A stretch of DNA of 64,000 nucleotides from Manihot esculenta (lineage: Eukaryota > Streptophyta > Magnoliopsida > Malpighiales > Euphorbiaceae): NCBI RefSeq assembly GCF_001659605.2, contig NC_035163.2, positions 31,708,158 through 31,772,157 on the forward strand, written 5' to 3'. The translations under genes and the position numbers were made by a program. Shown in pieces: positions 58,956 through 64,000 of the stretch. Every line of letters begins with the position of its first letter. Within the stretch, counting starts at the first letter, position 1. Below the pieces are notes generated by a model, which made no database searches, was not told where the DNA came from, and worked only from the letters and a program-made list of their open reading frames with translations.

Positions 58956-58973
58956 TGGCGCCGTCTGTGGGAA
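58956..58973 (+). other. Tat element primer-binding site
   Basis: TGGCGCCGTCTGTGGGAA, two bases inside the LTR. This type of site is common in the Tat branch; which tRNA primes it is not settled here. Confidence 0.8.
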
Positions 58974-59028
58974 CGAAGGAGATCTTTTCATTGCTGGAGT
59001 TTCACTCTTACAATACCCACTGAGATCC

Positions 59029-62000
59029 ATGATGGCTAACCACAACGAAAACAATCTTGTCAACACCCCTAATGACCTGAGCCCCGCTCAGGAGGGACAA
59101 CAGTTCTCTTTTTCCAGTCCCACAACACCAAACAATCAAACACCAATTCCCTTCAACCCCTCGCCAAGCTTGGTAGGGAACGCGCCTGGAGCTGCTCTAT
59201 CCAACCAGGACCTTCAAACCATGGCCCTCCAACTACAAAATACCGCTCACTGGTTGGGGCAGATGATGCAACAAAGGGGCCTTAACACCCCGGTGAATGT
59301 GTTGCCAGTGGTAGAAGAACCCAGAACCAATGAACCTCACCAACCTACCCTCAATCCTCCTCAAACAACCAGCCGAGAAACAGGAGAGAGAAGCAGGAGA
59401 GCGGGCGGAGAAGTAGAGCCAGAGGCAAGGGTTCACGGAAGGAGGGTGAGGGAGTTAATTGAGAATGACGAGGCCGATAGTTATTCTGTCGGAACAACCA
59501 AGTGGACGAGAAGCGAAGTGGAGGAAGAGGAGTACCGCCGGGAGAAGAAACCCAGGCAGGAGGAGGAGAGTGTAGACCAAAAGCTGCACAAGATGAGAGA
59601 GCAACTCTTGGCCGAGTTGGGAATGAAGGATCAGTGTAACGACCCGGAAATCCGACCCGTTACCGGCGCTAGGATCCAGATCGGCTTAAGGCCGCCGGGA
59701 CCCGTAGCAAGCCTACATACCTCCTGTAAACCTGTGGAATCCCATACATAATAACATATACATGATCTGTAAAAATTTTTCTTTTCTCTTATCCAAGCAA
59801 AACCTGTGCATGCACAAAATCATACATAAACCCCACACTGGAGTCCTCATCAAATACTCCAATGGGGTATCATCATCATACATATCAGCTTGGATAATCA
59901 TGGTCATTAACATCATTACTCATTAAACACTCTGTACATAATGGGGATTCACACACCTCTAGGTCAAGCACTACTATAATCCTCAATACATCATCAAATC
60001 ATTCATTACATTACATGGTCATAAATACTCATTACATCATGTTCATGTCCACTACTATCTATTACAACATACATGACTTAACTTCACTCTAGCCGACTTC
60101 CTGATCTATCCTGTACCTGCAACTCTGGGGATAAAGGGAGTGGGGTGAGCTACTAGAGCCCAGTGAGTAGAATAATAAAACATCAATTTAAATCATGCTT
60201 TCATGTATGCGCCATAACACAAACATTTCACAACAAGGATGAACTTGTCACCATTTAGCCCCTATCTTTCTTACTTATACATGCCGGGGGCGTAGAGCCG
60301 TAGCAGGCACACCCGGACTTTCATAATCAGTCATAGTGCCAGGGGCGTAGAGCCGTAGCAGGCACACCTGGACTCACATAGGCTATCATGACATACAAGG
60401 GCTAATGGATCATTCAACATCCATCCACATCAACAACAAAGTATGCAATGCAACATATTCGTGAATTCTAATGCATACAACCTAATATATCTCATGGCAT
60501 TCATGATGCGTGAATCATGCTAAAACATTTCATTAATTTGCTTTAAAACTTAGAGTTTATTCCACTCACCTCTGGCTAGCTCTGAAGAGACTCTGAAGCA
60601 GCTGGCTCACTGCTGGGGGTCTCGGTTCCTCGGGTCCGAACCTACACAGGTGGACTCAAATGAGGGACCAAACATACATGAATATGACTCTAAAATACTC
60701 CCCAAAAACCCCCTAAAACATCCTGAAAACATCACATGAAAACATGCAAGAAATGGCTGAACAGGGCACTTTCGGCGGCAGGTTCGGCGGCCGAAAGTCC
60801 CTCTGCAGCCGAAAGTCATGCAGGTTCGGCGGCACTTTCGGCGGCCGAACCTCCCAGACAGAGACGAAACTTGAGTTTCGGGGGCAGGCTTCGGCAGCCG
60901 AAACTGCCTCCACAAGGGGGTTCGGCGGCCGAAAGTCACTTCGGCGGCCGAACCTGAGTTTCTGCCGAAGGGCAGAAACTTGGCTCCCTTGTGTCCACAG
61001 CCTCCAAAACGCCTCAAAACATGCATAAACTTGTTTCTACACATGCATACACATCATACATCACACCTAGGGGTCTCAAACTATAATATACCCCAACTAC
61101 AACACTTCAAACAACACATTTCCAACATACATTGTTCAAATCACAACATAAACCCATAAACCTAACAACAAGCCTAAACATGCATTCTACCCCATCAACT
61201 TGCATAAAACTTTCATAAAACATAAAAGAAGCATAGATCGAAGCTTACCTCTTGAAGATCGAGAGGAAGAACGACCCTAGCTCGGAAAATGGAGGGATTT
61301 AGCTCCAAGACTTCCAAGCTCCAAACTTGCTTAAAAACACTCAAAAACTTTTGTGGAACCTTAAAACTCAAAGAAAATGGTGGGGATTGAAGGAAAAACA
61401 CAAGATTTGGGAGAGGGAGGTCGGAAGCTTGCTGTGGCTGAAAATGGGAGAAAACTCTCCCATTTCGGCTAAGTGCCCCTTTTATAGGTGGCTGGCCAGG
61501 CCACGTTCGGGGGCCGAAAGTGCCTCCGCATGCATGCAAGGTTCGGCGGCCGAACTTGGAGTTCGGCGGCCGAACCTGCATTTCCCTCACTCAAAATTTT
61601 CGGGCGCCTAAAGTCCCTCCGAAAGCATGTATGTTCGGCGGCCGAACTTCGGAGTTCGGCGGCTGAACCTGGGTTTTCCTCCAAAGATTTTTCATGCAAA
61701 AACTCATTTAATTTCTTACTTAAAAACATGAAATACATGAAAACATTTCATAAAATCATAGTTTTACCCTTCTAGAGGTTTCCAACATCCGAGGTCCCAC
61801 CGGACGGTAGGGATTCCGATACCGGAGTCTAGCCGGGTATTACAATCAGAATCAAACCCTCTTGCCCACCTCTTCAACCTTCTCGAAGTGGGTGCAGCAG
61901 GAGATCGTCCCCAAGAAGTTTATGATGCCTCCTATGGCAGCATATGACGGGGCTGGCAACCCGAGGGAGCATGTTCTCAACTACAAAACTTTTATGGAGT

Positions 62001-62565
62001 TGCAGACTCTGTCAGATGCCTTGATGTGCAAAGTATTCCCTACAACTCTGACAGGACCAGCGCGGGCGTGGTTTAACAGCCTGGAAGCGGGGAGCATCAG
62101 GAGTTTCGGAGATCTGGCCAACACCTTCATCAGCCGGTTCATAGCCGGAGTGCCAGCAGAGAGAAAGACCAGTTACTTGGAGACGGTCAAGCAGAGGAAG
62201 GATGAATCGCTGAGGGAGTACATGGCCCGTTTCAACACAGAGTCCCTACAGATCCCCGAGCTGGATGAGAGTCGGGCAGTAGAAGCCATGAAGAAAGGGA
62301 CGACCTCGCCCAGTTCTTTGGCTCGTTGAGCAGGAAACCCCCGACCTCACTGGCAGAACTCATGAAGAGGGCGGAGAAATACATAAGGCAGGATGATGCC
62401 TTAATGACGAGCAGGTTTGCCAAAGTGGCAGAAGACAGAGGAAAAGCCCCCGAAGAAAAGAGGTCGGAAAGGCAGGAGAAGAAGCAAGGCAGAAGACCTG
62501 AAACCTACAGACAGCCCTGGGAGCGAAGAGACCAAAGACCCCACCCTCCAAGGGTCCCAGAATAG
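59029..62565 (+). pseudogene. Tat gag, split by a solo LTR and one frameshift
   Basis: First part 59029-59634: MMANHNENNLVNTPNDLSPA, glutamine- and charged-residue-rich, ending at the insertion after LLAELGMKD. Second part from 61845: SNPLAHLFN-like text in one frame and FSKWVQQEIVPKKFMMPPM, HVLNYKTFMELQTLSDALMC, PARAWFNSLEAGSIRSFGDL, KDESLREYMARFN in the frame 61862-62329. A one-base shift near 62300 moves the rest to the frame 62326-62565 (SRKPPTSLAELMKRAEKYIR). The capsid region itself is well preserved. Confidence 0.85.
59635..61844 (-). mobile_element. Solo Tekay-type LTR in Tat gag (TSD ATCAG)
   Basis: A 2210-bp LTR in minus orientation, plus-strand TGTAACGACCCG to GCCGGGTATTACA. Exact duplications ATCAG lie at 59630-59634 and 61845-61849. 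On the minus strand: palindrome pairs at 61542/61562 and 61634/61655 (20 and 21 bp apart), TATAAAA (plus 61480-61486), donor AG|GTAAGC near 61248, and two CCRGG...CCYGG dyads at about 60284-60372. Confidence 0.95.
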
Positions 62566-63119
62566 AAATCGCTCCCTCCGTGGATTCCAGAGAGCCTGAC
62601 CCCGCTCAACGCCTCCAGAGCCGAGGTGCTCATGGCAATACAGGACAAGGAGTTCATTCAATGGCCCAGACCTATGAAAGCTGAAGCAAATCAGCGAGAT
62701 CCTGACAAATATTGTCAGTATCATCGTACATACGGCCATGACACCGACAACTGCTACCAGTTGATTGCTGAGATCGAGAGACTGATAAAGAGGGGACACC
62801 TCAGAAACTTTATGAAGAAACCGGAGGGGCAGAGGTCTCAGCGCAATCCAGCGGTGCAAACCTCCAGGAGAGCGGGAGCAGGACCAGTGAATGATGGGTC
62901 CAGTGGGACCATCAACATAATTGTCGGAGGGTCAGGAGGTCGGATGAGCTGAAGAGGAAAAAAGAGGAGTCAAGAAGGGGAAAGCAGCAGTGCCGAGATC
63001 ATGCAGGTCGTCGAGCACTCTTCAGTGGCCATCACTTTCTCTTCGGAGGATGCTCAGGGTGTTTAGATGCCTCATGACGATGCCCTTGTCATTGAAGCCG
63101 TCATTCACAACTACCGCGG
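62566..63119 (+). pseudogene. Tat gag-pol junction with zinc knuckle
   Basis: Frame 62626-62952 carries KYCQYHRTYGHDTDNCYQL, a C-x2-H-x4-H-x4-C knuckle typical of Tat elements, then a glycine/serine-rich tail (IIVGGSGGRMS) before a stop. The next stretch (MQVVEHSSVAITFSSEDAQG, DALVIEAVIHNYR) leads into protease with a stop and a frame change near 63118. Confidence 0.8.
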
Positions 63120-64000
63120 GTGAAGAAGATCTTGGTGGATGATGGAAGCAAGGTGAACCTGCTACCCTACAGAGTTTTTCAACAAATGGGAATCCCTGAG
63201 GAACAGTTGGTCCGGGATCAGGCACCAGTCAAGGGGATTGGAGGAATCCCAGTACCCGTGGAAGGGAAGATAAAACTGGCTCTCACTTTAGGCGGAGCGC
63301 CAAGAACTCGCACCCACTACACGGTGTTCTTGGTGGTCAAACTCCCCCTGAGCTACAACGCGATACTGGGAAGACCTGCACTGTTCGATTTCGAGGCCGT
63401 CACAAGCATCAGATACTTGGCCATGAAATTCCCAACAGAGGCAGGAGTGGGAGTAGTCCGGGGAAGGCAAGAAGAAGCAAGAGCGGTATACCTAGCCACA
63501 GTGTCAGAACCAAGCTCGGCGGGAGAGAAGCTCGACTCTGAAGTGCTAGAGATCAGGGACGAAAAGAAAGAGGCTAGGACAGAGCAGGTCGGAGAGCTGG
63601 AGACTTTTCCCTTATCAAAAGTAGAGACAGATAAGGTCTTCAGTCTTAACGCCGGCCTCACTGAAGAGCAGAAAACTAAAGTCATGGCCCTGATCCGAGG
63701 TCACGCGTCAAGCTTCGCCTGTAAGCCTTCTGACATGCCCGGGATTGACCCCTAGGTGATGATGCACAAGCTGAATGTCCTCTCTGAAGCTAGACCGGTG
63801 AAGCAGAAGAAAAGGGTGGTAGGAAAGGAGAAGCAACAGGCCACCAGGGAGGAAGTACGGAAGTTAGAAGAGGCAGGCTTTATCAGGGAAGTCATGTACC
63901 CACAGTGGTTAGCAAATCCTATATTAGTCAAAAAAGCCAATAGCAAATATAGGATGTGCATAGATTTTACTGACCTGAATCAAGCATGTCCTAAAGATTG
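63120..64000 (+). pseudogene. Tat protease and start of reverse transcriptase (runs off the window)
   Basis: Frame 63120-63755 starts at the protease: ILVDDGSKVNLLPYRVFQQM (catalytic D-x-G, with D-D-G-S rather than the usual D-T/N-G-S), then AILGRPALFDFEAVTS, the conserved ILGRP block. After a stop at 63753-63755 the next frame gives the RT N-terminus: REEVRKLEEAGFIREVMYPQ, WLANPILVKKANSKYRMCID, FTDLNQACPKD. The catalytic YxDD block lies beyond the window. Confidence 0.85.

Larger units (their letters stand above)
58464..64000 (+). mobile_element. Tat-lineage Ty3/gypsy retrotransposon, 5' part (continues past the window)
   Basis: 5' LTR 58464-58953 is bounded by TGATGA...TCATCA. The primer-binding site follows at 58956, then gag, protease and the start of reverse transcriptase, all plus strand. 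Gag and protease belong to the Tat group by resemblance (GPARAWFNSLEAGSIRSF; PBS type TGGCGCCGTC). Frameshifts near 62300 and 63118 and stops make it defective. A solo Tekay LTR (59635-61844) splits gag. The 3' LTR and target duplication lie outside. Confidence 0.87.

Overview
This window is plant nuclear DNA: intron-rich genes with GT-AG junctions, plant-only families (COBRA-like, extensin, B-class GATA, DUF3511, TRM, R2R3-MYB), AT-rich spacers and large LTR retrotransposons. It fits a eudicot. A relative of cassava or rubber tree (Euphorbiaceae) is my guess from general resemblance only; no marker here proves it.

Layout. 1-2561 (-): 5' part of a COBRA-like (COBL7 group) gene running off the left edge. 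4975-5502 (+): short extensin-like proline-rich protein. 8144-8743 (-): three-exon LLM-domain GATA factor. 10.8-15.5 kb: a tandem repeat and a broken plant-mobile-domain (PMD) gene split by a solo LTR. 17737-21598 (-): complete ten-exon importin alpha gene (529 aa) with a hAT-type MITE in intron 7. 23325-23723 (+): DUF3511 protein. 24.1-48.3 kb: a stack of nested retrotransposons. 50478-54098 (+): five-coding-exon TRM/DUF4378 gene (946 aa). 55627-57316 (-): three-exon R2R3-MYB close to the flavonol-regulator subgroup. 58464-64000 (+): 5' half of a Tat-lineage Ty3/gypsy element with a solo LTR in its gag.

The mobile part is the most informative. A degenerate Ty1/copia element (24136-48339) was hit twice by Tekay-type chromoviruses: a solo LTR (24924-27005, target-site duplication AAGAT) and a full element (27780-44671, GACTA). 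The full element's own 3' LTR was then hit by a third, very young element (30068-36969, AGAGT). The third element's two 2345-bp LTRs look identical; it has lost most of pol and the capsid part of gag, yet keeps an open 267-aa gag-like frame with zinc knuckles. With solo LTRs at 11942-14221 (ACTCT) and 59635-61844 (ATCAG), the window holds five insertions of one LTR family, each with an exact 5-bp duplication.

These LTRs share several structures: pairs of a 13-bp GCC-box palindrome spaced 20-21 bp apart upstream of a TATA box, a conserved splice donor that pairs with an acceptor just before gag, short dyad repeats with a covarying base pair, and, in the two elements with internal DNA, a perfect hairpin just before the polypurine tract. 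These are the best candidates for undescribed biology here. The host genes look ordinary and mostly intact; they are unrelated neighbours, not an operon or cluster.
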